64,000 nt of DNA from Symbiodinium natans (taxonomy: Eukaryota > Sar > Dinophyceae > Suessiales > Symbiodiniaceae), in the NCBI GenBank assembly GCA_905221605.1, contig CAJNDS010002435.1, positions 717,277 through 781,276 of the forward strand. Direction: 5' to 3'. Within the stretch, counting starts at the first letter, position 1; each line of letters starts with the position of its first letter. The notes under the pieces were generated by a model that did not search any database, was not told the DNA's origin, and was given only the letters and a program-made list of their open reading frames with translations. Positions 9,974-20,484 of the stretch are shown here, in pieces. A program made the translations under genes and the position numbers.

Positions 9974-10012
9974 CATATATATATATATATATATATCTAT
10001 ATATATATATAT
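9974..10012. repeat. (TA)n microsatellite
   Basis: TA-alternating tract with one TATC interruption, abutting the hairpin. It is the counterpart of the TA tract at 6850-6875. Confidence 0.9.
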
Positions 10013-10112
10013 GCACTTACATGTACATCTTTAGGATTGCCGACAAAGCCCGAGCCCTTTCCAGGTCCGGCGCTATCGGCTCTTCAGCCGCCTCTGCCGT
10101 AGCACAGGCATC

Positions 10113-10423
10113 ATGGAGCTCGAGGACCTCGAAGGCGCCGCGCGGCAAAGATGGGGGAGTCGAGGCCGAGGCCGAGGCCAAAGTTTCAAAGGGCTCCGGT
10201 GGGGAGATGCATCTTGCCTAGTTGCGAGTCTCGTGGCTGGTCCCTGGCTGAGAGTCACAGCTCAGCCATAATCAGCTGGCCGCAGTTACCTGGGTTTCGG
10301 AATGGATTTCTCTACGACTCTGCAAAGCTAGCTGCAGCTGTAAGCGATGCGGGAACCAAGGAAGGTCAGGACTTTGCCTGGAGGCACTTGCAGGCCAGGG
10401 ATGCCCAAGAAGCGAGCTTTTTT
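10113..10423 (+). CDS. Possible exon pair of an unrecognised gene
   Basis: An ATG at 10113 opens a frame starting MELEDLEGAARQRWGSRGRG. A second segment, about 10290-10390, reads FRNGFLYDSAKLAAAVSDAG and ends HLQ before GCCAGG. The two are in different frames and would need splicing. No family is recognised. The evidence is only coding-like composition and plausible CAG edges. Confidence 0.25.
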
Positions 10424-13400
10424 TGGGCAGGTTGGGTGCTTCATGCGATGGGTTACGGGCACCGTAGTGGTCAGGGCAAATGGGGGAGTGTTCTGAGAAA
10501 TGCGGGAGAATGCAGGCCGTGGCACTTCGCCGACGGCCCTCCCTACCGGACCTGGCCGTGCCCTTTGTCGTGGCCGGGCACCTCTTCGTTCAGGCCACCC
10601 GATCGCGCGATGTGAAGAGCAGCTATACATGCATCTTTATCGTTTTGGAGATCTGGCAGTTTCGTGGGCTTGCCCCGAGGCCATCCACAGCGTGCTTCAG
10701 ACGCAGCGGCTCGACCACAGCTAGACCGAGCTGAGCTGCCACGTCACCGTTTTGCATCCCAGGGAAACCCTCGGAACAATACCATGGGTGTGCCAGCCTC
10801 ATACAGCCTAAAACATCAGGTCCTTGTGATCTTTTAGGGTCACTCTGTCTCTTGCCCAAAGGGGCGGCCGTGTTAAGTACAAGTAGGACTAAATAGGATT
10901 TTCATCTCTCCAAGCGACTAGCAATCCTTTTTGCTGACGATCACATACATGATCAGGTACATCATGTATGTAAGCAGCGCGAGTCGGTTTGATTTGCGCG
11001 GGCTTCAACACTTTTGGGCGGGACATTCCTACATAAATCCAATGTAGTTTCTGCCACGCCGACCGCTAGAGATTGTACGATGAGGTGGACTTTGTTGAAA
11101 TTTCGCTTCGTGCCGGATCGATTGTTTGGTTAGAAGGGCGCCCTGCATCCCCCCCCCCCCGCCCCCCGCAAAAAAAAAAACAAAAAAAGGAGAAAACAAA
11201 AAAAAAAAACAAAGCAAATGACAAAACAACTTGAACTGTCTCCCGTACCCACAAGAGCGCCCAAGACCAGTTCCTGGCACATCGCCGCCTTTGCAGCGCG
11301 CCTTGGCGGTGGGCGCCTTCGCCTACTGCATCAGGCTCCTTCACGCGTGACGCATGGCGGCTTTTACGGGCGAATGCTTTGGCTCTTGGGTTCGCCTGGT
11401 TGCAGTGTCAGCTCGGACTTGTGTGCATGTAGACAACGCGACGTTGATGTGGGAGGCGGGCGCAGATTCGTGGCTGCGCTATGAGGACGGAGAGGGGTCT
11501 GTACGAGACATGTCACATGGGTCTCAGAATGAAGTAGGAGTGGAGGTTGGGGTGGATTGAACTGACTAGCTTGCATGTGCGAAGGAGTCAGCATGGCGCC
11601 AGCGGCTCCTCCACGATGTGCGCCCAGTCTTACCCGCCTTTGCCCCCTCGTGGGTTTTGTTGGCAATGGATGATGTTACGCGTCAAAAGGCATCAACAGC
11701 TGCACCAAGCCCTGAACATCACACAGGTGCCCACAAAAGCCCACAGGGGCCTCCGCTAAGGTGGCCCAACAAGACCCGCTCTGCAGCAGCGTTTCTCATC
11801 GGCAAACCCACGCTGCAGGGCACCCAGGGCATGATTGCCTATAGCCGATGGCCTTCTTACAAATCACGCATAGCGAATGCAGCTAGATTTGGTCCGGGTC
11901 TGCACCACAACCCAAAAAAGCCGAAGAAAGCGGCAGAACGCAGCAGACCTGCGCCACCAAAGTGCACAGAAGAGTTCCAACTTCCGTAACACGAAGCCCG
12001 AACAAAGTGCCAGGAGGCTATGCCCCTGAAACACGATTTCTGGATCTTAGTGTTTTGGAGCCCTACTTCAATGAAAGCATATACGTCGCTAATCCCTAGA
12101 GCCCCATACTCCGAACCTCCAGACATTGCTACCCTGACTTCTTGAGGTCCATCTGGCGTCGCCTGTATCCGGGCGAGGCGCTTCTCAGAGTGTAATGGCC
12201 CCCAAACGGATTCAGGGAAGCGGCTTCAGAGCTTAAGAGGCCTACGGTCGGCCTCACCGTAGGCCTCAGGGTTTTGAACCTTATAGGTTTGTGTTCATTG
12301 TATGATGTGCCGAGAATTGCTTGGTAGCATCGCAAGTTGGGAATGTTTCGTGCTAGTGGGGGAGTGGGGTTCGCCTCGGGCAAGGTCTTGATTGGCTCCT
12401 GTGCCGACCGTGCGGCTGCAACACGCTTGGCAGAGGAGGCGTCTCGCGTGGGGTTACCCTGGTTACCCTTACTTCTTCATGTACCCAAATGTCGCACAAT
12501 CCCCCTTGAAGCATCCCCCCCCCATTTTGGCTCCTGGGATGCTTTGAGGTCATCAGGTGGCCCGAGTTATGAGGTTTCCATCGGCGCAATGGGCCGTTCC
12601 CACTCCGTGATTCTGCACTGTGAAGGGCACCAGGGAGTTCCAGTCGTAAAGTGTCAAGTAGCTCGCGCCCCCAATACCGGGAGGTTGGCAGCACGCTTGG
12701 TCTTGCCACCTTCCCAGACGGCTGCTACTTCTTGTTGGCAAAGGCCGGGCCGGCTCCATGCTGTGGGTCTTCGTTCTGTGAGAAGCCTAGGTCAGCTTCA
12801 GAATAGCCCCTCTACAGGTGCTGGCCAGTAGAAACTTCGTGTTTGTTTACTTCAGGCTATCTGACTTGATCATATTCGGGAAGCTAGTACTGCTGCACAA
12901 GGCGCCGGCTAAACGACTGACTCAGATTCCTTGTCTGGCTTGTCTGAGTTGTCAAACTTGCACTCCTAGAAACACTGATCCCGAACTCTAAGCCCTGCAA
13001 AATCTGCAAGCCAATCATTGCCGTCTATTTCGTGTCACCTGGTTCTTGATGGGAGTCGTGATTGGCGTTGATTGAGGCCCTTGCAGCTAGAGAAATCGAC
13101 ACCGGGTTGCTCTGCGTGTATGTACTCATGAAAGCCCTACAACTACGATGCCCAGTTGTAACCCTTTTTCCTTTGAGAAGCCTTGGCCAACCCTAATGAA
13201 GCCACGAAGCCCGCCAAAATATGAACCCTAAACCTCCTTGCGAGTCGGAAGCCGCAGAGAGGCCCGGGGGCTGGGATGGCGGCACCTGCGCGGAGGGGCG
13301 CGGCTGAGCTCTGGGGAGGCTCCCCAGAGGGCCGAAAACCTTGAGGGTTTAGGATGCTTTGTTTTAGGCAAAAAGTCGGCTGATGTCAAGGCGGCGCTGC

Positions 13401-13827
13401 CAAAGCGCCGCCACAATGGTCTCCAATCTGTCCCCCTGCCAGGTTCTTGTGGAAACATGCCCGCGATATGTGCAGGCTTCAAGGTGTTTCATGTCGGGGG
13501 CCCGAGGCTCGAAGACATGGCAGGAATGTCCGCACCTCCTCCAACCTCATCCAATGCTCGTTTCGGGGAGGAGACCGGCCTGGTGCTGCCGCGGGTCCGT
13601 GACCGGGGTCCAGCTGGCGTGGGAGTCCGACTCGGGAACGCGCTGTGGCCCGCCTTGGTTCGGCCGATATCAGTTGCTGATTCACTTAAGTGCACAATCT
13701 TCCGAGTGCCCTGGCAACTGTGTGCTGCACTGTGGTAAATGTTTGAGGATGTTGGGTGGATGTTCATTTGCAGCACCTTTGACCTTCGAGTCTCTGCGGC
13801 TGTCTGGCTGCTGGGCACGTCTGGAGA
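10424..13827. other. Unassigned region with homopolymer tracts
   Basis: Holds a C-run followed by A-rich sequence (about 11150-11215), another C-run at 12514-12523, and scattered open frames. Examples are a stretch ending WEAGADSWLRYEDGEGS near 11450-11510 and a GC-rich block at 13238-13740. I recognise no domain. Some of the 13.2-13.8 kb frames could be 5' exons of the glycosyltransferase that follows. Confidence 0.3.
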
Positions 13828-15640
13828 ACCGCATGCGTCATGGGGGTCCGAATGACAGGTTTCTGGTCGCTGCGGCCTTGGCTATGGCTGCAGACTTCGG
13901 GTTCGGCTTCCGTTTGCAAACCAGCGCCTGGGCCCCCGCTTGGAGGAGGAGGAGGGGTTCTTGGCTTTGAGTGGAGGCCTAGATCGAACAAGTGCGGGTT
14001 GGAGGGTGGTTTCAATCCCAGCCAGAGCATTGTTGCCCGACCCTGGCAAGAAGTGTCCTCAGCTCAAAGAAACATTTGTGCCAAGGCGTGAGCTGGTTTC
14101 CCTACGCGGACATGGGTGGGATTTTCTCGAGGCTGCCTTGTACGCACTGGCATGGCAGGCCGGCATCTGTCTCTGACTCTCTCTCCCTTTCTCTCTCCTT
14201 CGCTCTCTCCCTCTCTTTCTCTCTCGCCTGAAGCTTCGTCAATGACCAAGGGTCAAAGTGCCAGGTGCTTCTCTCCTTTACCTACCTACACACACATTAC
14301 CCCAAGCCATCTCTAAAGGGTGTAAAGCTCGGGAGGGCCATGGGACTCGACCCCATCATTGGCAGCCCGAGCCACATGCGCTACGAGGAGTGAGAGGTTC
14401 TTGACTTAAAGTTCGAAATTCTAATTGCGTAGCAGCTGAGGTAGCAGCGGAAGCTTCTTTAGCGCGGGTACTGTGCTACTTCGCGTGTCATGGGATTAGC
14501 ATCCGCGCCAAGATCCGAAGGCTCTTTGGGAGTCTTGAAACTCATTGGCCAAGACTCCTGAGGCGATGTCGCTAAGAACACACCCCTCCTTTCCGCACGC
14601 CAAGCTTGGAGTTTGTGACGAGGAGGTGTCCCAGGGGTCATTCCTGGAATTTCGACCTTCAGGAGCCTCGCCTACCCACCGGTGCAACGGCGGTGATGGT
14701 CCACGGCTACTTCCAGAACTTGCGCTACTTTTGGCACCACATGGAGCTGGTAAGGTGCGACATGGGGAGGGGCTTACAAGCACGTGGTGGATGCCAGTAG
14801 CAGTAGAGCCTCACTTCTCAAACTTGACTGATGTTCCAGGAGATATCTCCTCCCGACAAGCCTGGCAGAACGAGCTCATGCCCTGTTCCTTCGATGGCGG
14901 CAAGCGCAGCATGTAAACCCAGAGCCCTGGGCGCAAAGACTCAGCAGGTTGAGCTTTTCTTGGGGTGTTCTGTTCTGTGGCTATTGACTCGGATGGTAGT
15001 GGAGTGCGCCAAGCGATCAAGTATGCGCGCCAGATGGGCTTTCCGGAGCCAACTTTCATGGACAAAGCCTGAAAGTTCCCGCGAAGGCTGCGAGCACGCT
15101 GGCCATCCATGTGCGCTTGGGCGACAGGAGGGGCGAGGGCTTGGGTATCCCGCATGTCGGCCGCATCCACACTCGTTTCAAGGAGATGTTGCACCCTGTT
15201 ATTATATGCCGTGCCCTAACAGTGCTGTGTAGGCTCGTGTAGCAAGAGCAGTAACATTCAGAGGATTTACCTTCTCACCAGTTCTCAGAGGTGCCTTTTG
15301 TTTGCCTCGCCGTGCCTGGGATGTTACGGTTGAGTGGGCACCAGGCCTGCATTCAAAGCACTACCTCTCACAACATCTCAGGTACTTCCGCAAGGCCACG
15401 CGCATAGCAAAGGCGCGGATCAGGTGGCTGCACCGCGCAGCTGCTCGCCTTTGTTTTTGAGTTTTTTCTGTTCGAGCTTGCTAGGTCCCTTGAGCACTTC
15501 CTTCTTGGCATTCTCACGCGACGTCGCTCTGTGTCTGTGTGTGTGTGTGTGTGTGTCCGCGTGCTTGCAGAGGACAAGAACATCCACTGCGTGTTCTTCT
15601 CCGACGAGCCGGACAGCTCGAGGGATTCTCACCCTAAGAC
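13828..15640 (+). CDS. GT11-like glycosyltransferase (fucosyltransferase type), scattered exons
   Basis: Exon-like segments appear in family order. About 13828-13920: GGPNDRFLVAAALAMAADFG, at the place of the GGLGNQLFQ..AAALA donor-loop motif. About 14050-14175: RRELVSLRGHGWDFLEAALYALAW. 14681-14749: TAVMVHGYFQNLRYFWHHMEL, matching the GYFQ..KYF motif and ending at a strong donor, CTG|GTAAGG. About 15090-15180: STLAIHVRLGDRRGEG, the HVRxGD motif that binds GDP-fucose. About 15371-15430: YFRKATRIAKARI. About 15569-15640: EDKNIHCVFFSDEPDSS, the FxxFSDD strand. Such enzymes add fucose to glycans in the Golgi lumen. The expected C-terminal motif (ANSSFSWW-like) was not found, so the gene is incomplete here, diverged or broken. 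The family call rests on short motifs. Confidence 0.5.
14168..14228 (+). repeat. (CT)n microsatellite
   Basis: Imperfect CTCTCTCTCC/TTTCTCTC tract in what should be an intron of the glycosyltransferase. Confidence 0.9.
14323..14388 (-). other. tRNA-like / pol III-box element
   Basis: On the - strand a TAGCGCATGTGG box (14372-14383) resembles an A box, and GGGGTCGAGTCCC (14342-14354) resembles a B box. ATGGG-GTCGAGT-CCCAT makes a perfect 5-bp T-arm with a 7-nt loop. The acceptor and anticodon arms do not pair properly, so this is at best a degenerate tRNA or the head of a tRNA-derived SINE. Confidence 0.25.
15527..15556 (+). repeat. (TG)n microsatellite
   Basis: TCTGTGTCTGTGTGTG... directly before the FSDEP-bearing exon of the glycosyltransferase; it probably belongs to the intron. 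Confidence 0.9.
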
Positions 15641-17610
15641 CCCTCCTGTTGGGTTCGGCGTATGCTCTTGTTTCCTCGGAAGGGCCGGGTGTGTTTGGCG
15701 TCAAGCATTCGAGCTTTGTAGAGACGTGTTGCAAATTTCATGAGTTTCTTTGCCACCCCAAGTCCGGAAAATGAGCTTAAGCCCCCAAGCATGTCTGCAG
15801 GAGCGGCTTAAGTCCGGCTGGGCCACAGAAGTTTGCGCCAGGCACAGCTTTTTCGAGGCAAGATGGGTCTTTGCCGAGTTGTCGAGTATACTCCGCTCGG
15901 TTGGAGGGCTGGCGAGTCCATCTTTGCAATCCCGAAACTTTTGAGTTCTAAGTTCTAAGAGTGTCTTGCAACACCTGTCAGCCTTGGAATTTTTCATTTC
16001 GGGCGATACCGCACCGGTTTGTCGGAAAACTTGTTTGCGGCTCGCGTTCGTGGTGCCTGCCACGTTCGTTGGGTCCCTGCCTCATTGGATGAGAAGTTCA
16101 AATATGGTTTTCTTTAAGACCACGACGGCTCGTTCACCGACAAGTACAAACTGGGGCTCCCTTTTGTTTGCCTCTTAATCAAACACAAACTCGCGAACGC
16201 AGGGGTCACGATACAACACAGCCGCCTGGCAGAGCGAACCGTTCGGGAGCCCTGAACGTCTTCGTTTAAGGTCGCCGCTGACGAATAGGCACCGGTACGT
16301 CGAGGGGATAGAGGATTCTGACCACCACTGCCCACAAGGGCTGAACCACAATCCTCAACGGCCGAACCTGCTTCAGCCCGAGGCCTTGAAACCTCTAAAG
16401 TAGCTGCTAAAGGAGCCGGTACGGGACGATCTGGTGTTGGCCGTCCTGGCCGTCTGCTGCTCTGGGTGCCTGGGCTCCCATATCTCATCTGGGGCATCAC
16501 ATGTGGCAAGTACGTACAAAGCAGTTGGTCCGTGGGCTCAGGTGAGCTGTCTGTTCCGAGGGTTTTGGGGGGGCATCGCAGGTTTTCTTTGCGGCTTGAT
16601 TCTTGAGGGCGCGGGGAGGTGAGGACTTAGCACGCTGCCTCCCCGTTGAAAATCTACTTGCGCGCAAGCTCGCGCAAGCTTGCACAAGTGCAGCCCTAAC
16701 TGCTGCGGGTCAAGGCTAATTTGGGCCAGGGGAATCTGGGAAAAGGTTTTACAAGTCATAACAAGATTGCAGGCTATCGCCCAGCCTTTGTGTGAGGATC
16801 GTGATCAGTGCCTCCACCTTCAGCTGGTGGGCTGCGGCGCTGAGCGGCTACCAGGTACCGTACAAGCCCAAAGGCCCAAAGGCATGCAAGATGTAAGGAA
16901 AGCAGGATCGCCTCACGCTGGAACGCGTCATGTGTTCGTACACATGTCCGTTGTGGCAGCCAAGTTTAAGTTTACGGATGCTCAGTATTACTCTTTAGGG
17001 GTGTGACTTGTGACGTGTGTGTTTCCGACCAGGTTTCCAGCCGGTTGAAGCTCCATCGGATACCTTATACTTCAGCCATTTGCGAGAGGTGGTGGTGGCG
17101 CCGGGGATGGCTGCGCAACCCTGTGCAGTGGAGCGGCTCGGCTGAAAGGGGGGCGCGTTTGAATGCCAGATCTTGTGACATTTTCAGTGTTTTTGTCGCC
17201 CTGGTGCTGTTGAGGAACTACACCTTGGCCCACATTCCTGGCTGGTTGCGAATTGCTATCCCTTGCGACCACAAAAAAGCACATGAGCTGTGGGTTGAGA
17301 CCTCCACGGTGCCTTAAAGCTGCGATACATCTGCAGCTGGAAGCTGCTTCGTGCGTGGTTGGATGGTCTCAGCATCTCTCAAGCATCAGCTCGCTCTTTC
17401 GACGTGTTGCTTATTGTATTAATATCGGGGATCTCTTCTTGCAGGTCTTGTGCCATGCAGCCTCTGCGCTGCACCTGCAAGCATGCTCAGCCATGGAAGA
17501 TCCAGGGAATCCAGGGGCCCCATCCCATTGTTGGCGGTCCGCCTGCCTTGCGTATCTTGTGTGCCGAGAGCGAACAAAACCAGAGAGTGAGATCTCTGGA
17601 ACGAACTTCA
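15641..17610. other. Between the glycosyltransferase and the TPR-dioxygenase
   Basis: Short open frames only. I searched for the missing glycosyltransferase C-terminus and did not find it. The frame that leads into the next gene is open from 17359 but starts at a TTG. An ATG at about 17455 is a possible longer start. Confidence 0.35.
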
Positions 17611-19504
17611 ATGTGTTTTGGCTTCGCCTGCTTCAAACGTTCCAGACGGCGGGGACGTGCCTTGGTAGCGAAGGCCGTGAGCTCCGAACTGCCTGGCACG
17701 GACCTCCTGTCCACCGCGCCACCCTTGGAGAATGGAGGGGCGAAATTGGCGAGGGTGCGCCGCCTGCTTCTTGCGGACCCGCGCAACGAAGCGCTGGACC
17801 TGTCAGACTGCAGGGAGCCACCCTTTTCTGACGATGACTTGCGTGAGGCGTGGCACGAGCTACAGGTCGGTCACGTGGACGAAGCCCGGGAGCTCTTTGT
17901 GAGGGCTGTATTGTCGGACCCCGCCGATGCAGAAGCTTTATTTTGCATGGGCTTGCTATACGAATCTCTGCATGACTTGATGCGCACGGTGCAGTGGATG
18001 GACATGGCTATCGAAGCCTTCCCTGACCACATCTTCGCTTGGGAAACGCGCTCGCGCTGCATGGAGCACCTGGGTCACCTGGCTGAGGCCCTGGCAGGCT
18101 ACGAGCATTTGGAAGTGTTGGATCCCAGTGCCACCGGGCGACGGGAGGGTCTGCTCGGACATCAGCGTGTCTACATCCTGCCCGTGGGAGCATGGGAGAC
18201 CTGGGAGCATGGGGCAGCCGAGTACATCCGGAGAGCTGCAAAAGAGGAGCCTCGACGATGGCAGGAGAACTTTGTGAGGCCACAACCCGAGACGGAGCTG
18301 CTGCAGCCCGCGCTGGAATCTGGGATCGTGGCTTGGGACGACGTGTTAAGTGACGGCCTGGTACAGAAGCTGCAGGAGTGTGTGGAGGACCGTCTCGCAC
18401 CGTTTCCACCAGGCAGGCGTAATCACACTGCTTAGGCACGCGCGCAGCATTTTCACGCGATGTTGTGTGCGAAGGTCCCGTATACAGACGGTTGTGCGTT
18501 TTTCGACAGGAGATTCCCGTCCTCGTTGGAAGAGTGTCGTACAGAAATCACCGAGCATTCGAACTTTGTAGTGCGCAGGTTGTCTGGCTGTGGTCGACGT
18601 AGGTGCGGAGTGACATGCAACCCAAATGCATTGGTCATGAGTCATGGGTCCTGTTTGGGTGCATGCGTAGGATCACTTCCAGTTCATCTTTACGAACCGT
18701 TGGGTCTACGCAGCCGACGACGACTTTCCGGGTGCAGCTTCGACCATGTGGCTTCCGGGCTCCGAAGGCGCCAAGACTGTGCCAGAAGTTGCTGCTCTCA
18801 CCATCCTCCGGCACATCTTGCAGCAGGAGCCAGGTGAATTTGCAGGGGTGGAATATTGGGCGAGGGTGCGGTCTGTGAACCTCGGTGCTGGTTTTCATTA
18901 CGACGAGGCCGTGGATGCAGATGCGAACTCAGAGTGGGTCCACGGCAACCCTTGGCGGCCTCAATGGTCGAGCGTCTTCTACCTCACAGATGAGGGAGGC
19001 CCCACTGTGGTGTTGGACCAGCTCCATGACCATCAAGGCCGGCTAACGCCGGCCCTGCCTCGGAAGGCCTATCTCAGTATGCCTCGTACAAACCGCCTGG
19101 TCATCTTCCGTGCAGACCTGCACCACGGCAGCCTCCCGGTAGACATCTGGTTAGACACCAAGCAGACGCGCAGGGTTTTTGTCTTCAACTTCTGGCGTCG
19201 CCACGCCCCAGAACCGCCCCATTGCCAGCGCTTGGATTTCAGGAAGCACCCGGCCATGCAGCGGCACATCCTCACAGCGGAGGAGGCGGCTGCACTGCAG
19301 GCCATCGAAGCCAGCCGGCTACAAGAACAGGGACCAACCCCGGTGGAGCAAAAGGTGTTGTCTCGACCTGAGGAGCTGCCACACAGCTCGGACTTTGGAT
19401 ATCTCTCGGTACCTCTTCCGATGCCCACTATGGCAACACTCAAGGAGGGAAGCTTGTTCTACAAAGTGGACTGGCTAGCGGCTGCGCAGGAAGATGTCAG
19501 TTGA
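17611..19504 (+). CDS. TPR protein with C-terminal 2OG-Fe(II) dioxygenase domain
   Basis: Three exon blocks: 17611 to about 18410; about 18448-18570; 18671-19504 (stop TGA). The start is uncertain; ATG 17611 (MCFGFACFKRSRRRGRA) is the last one before the conserved part. Block 1 holds TPR-like helices (about 17836-18130), for example EARELFVRAVLSDPADAEAL. Block 2 reads PYTDGCAFFDRRFPSSLEEC. Block 3 has the dioxygenase core: H-x-D in GFHYDEA (His codon 18896, Asp codon 18902), the VFYLTDEGGPTVVLD strand, the distal His in LHHGSLP (about 19121-19126), and a basic residue in RRVFVFNFW that should bind 2-oxoglutarate. TPR plus hydroxylase recalls prolyl 3-/4-hydroxylases that modify secreted or ribosomal proteins, but the substrate is unknown. 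The donor after block 1 may be GC-type (CCAG|GCAGGC); exact joins are unresolved. Confidence 0.75.
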
Positions 19505-20484
19505 TAGAAAATGCGGGGTCATTGCATCTGCTACACATCCATGCGGGTCCATGCGACAGCGAGCAGTCATGAAATCGAGAGAGTTCTGCATTCGCATCGT
19601 TTCCATCTTTCAAAGGTGGCGGCTGTGAAATCACGGGGGGGGGGGGGGAGCAAGAAACATATCGGCGCCAGCGCGCTCCAGCGGGATCCCGCGCGCGTGC
19701 AGATACAGCCATGTTTGGGACCGAATTCGGCTTTTGGCGTTCGTGTCGGTTGCTTTGGCTTTCAACCAATTTGCTTTCGGGTGATCCTGGGTGTTCCGGG
19801 ATATTCCGGGATCTCCCATCAGGAACTGTCAGCTGTCAACAGGCTTCCGAGTTCTGCCAAGGACACGTTTCTAGCTGCTAGACTTGACTGACCGAATCAG
19901 GGCCAATCTGAAAGGCACCGTGTACTTGATCTCTCCCATTCAGGGCCAGTTTTTTACGCATCTTGGAGTTGCCGAGGTTCCCTGACAGCCTCGCTTGTGA
20001 AGCCAAGGCCAGAATCAGAGGGATTTGGGAGCAAACATAGACTTAGAGATGGGTTTGAGCTGTCAGGGCGCTCTTTAGACTGGCAAGCCTGGAACAAGAT
20101 CCTACGTATACTGATCGCGTGCAACCTCTGCAGTTGATCGGTTCATTGATGTTCATTGGGGCTTGGCTTGATCGTTTACGAATGTATATAAGGCTCAGGG
20201 CACAAACTTCAGGGTGCTGGCAGCCTTGGGGCTTGAATGTCCCTCACCTCCTCTGGAACTGTGCTGCTGGGTAAGACTCTATCGGAATCTGCTGACTGCG
20301 CACTGCAAGAAGTCCTGCCAAAACATCACTTCCATGCCAATCATAATGACACGATCAGTTCCTGCTGATGTTCGATGCTTTCAGCTTGCGTGCAGCATCT
20401 GGGCCCCACCAAGCTGCCGTTGCACGCAGCGACAAGCCGTGCACTTAACTGTAATTACAATTCATCGTGCTTAGTGGAACCCAG
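19505..20484. other. Intergenic spacer
   Basis: Contains a 13-G run at 19636-19648. No recognisable coding segment. The stretch probably contains the 3' end of the dioxygenase transcript and the 5' flank of the coiled-coil gene. Confidence 0.4.

Larger units (their letters stand above)
6850..10012. mobile_element. Compound repeat element with inverted (TA)n-C10-GACAGACCCCGGAA ends
   Basis: The left end (about 6850-6903) reads (TA)n, GCTCAC, a C-run, then GACAGACCCCGGAA. The reverse complement of the right end (about 9944-10012) reads (TA)n, GGTCAC, a C-run, TC, then the same GACAGACCCCGGAA. The two ends are therefore inverted copies of about 35-45 nt that face each other across 3.1 kb of repeats (24-nt AT-rich field, then the 101-bp palindromic array). 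No transposase-like frame lies inside. I infer a non-autonomous element or a composite repeat cassette. Alternatively, a common microsatellite-linked motif was simply inserted twice. Confidence 0.45.

Noticed and set aside
8126-10034. Open frames of up to 373 codons on both strands with repeated KNPKFLEFPKF / GFLDFWNFGN text
   Set aside because: They are translations of the 101-bp satellite, open in several frames at once because the unit has no stops; a coding gene would favour one frame.
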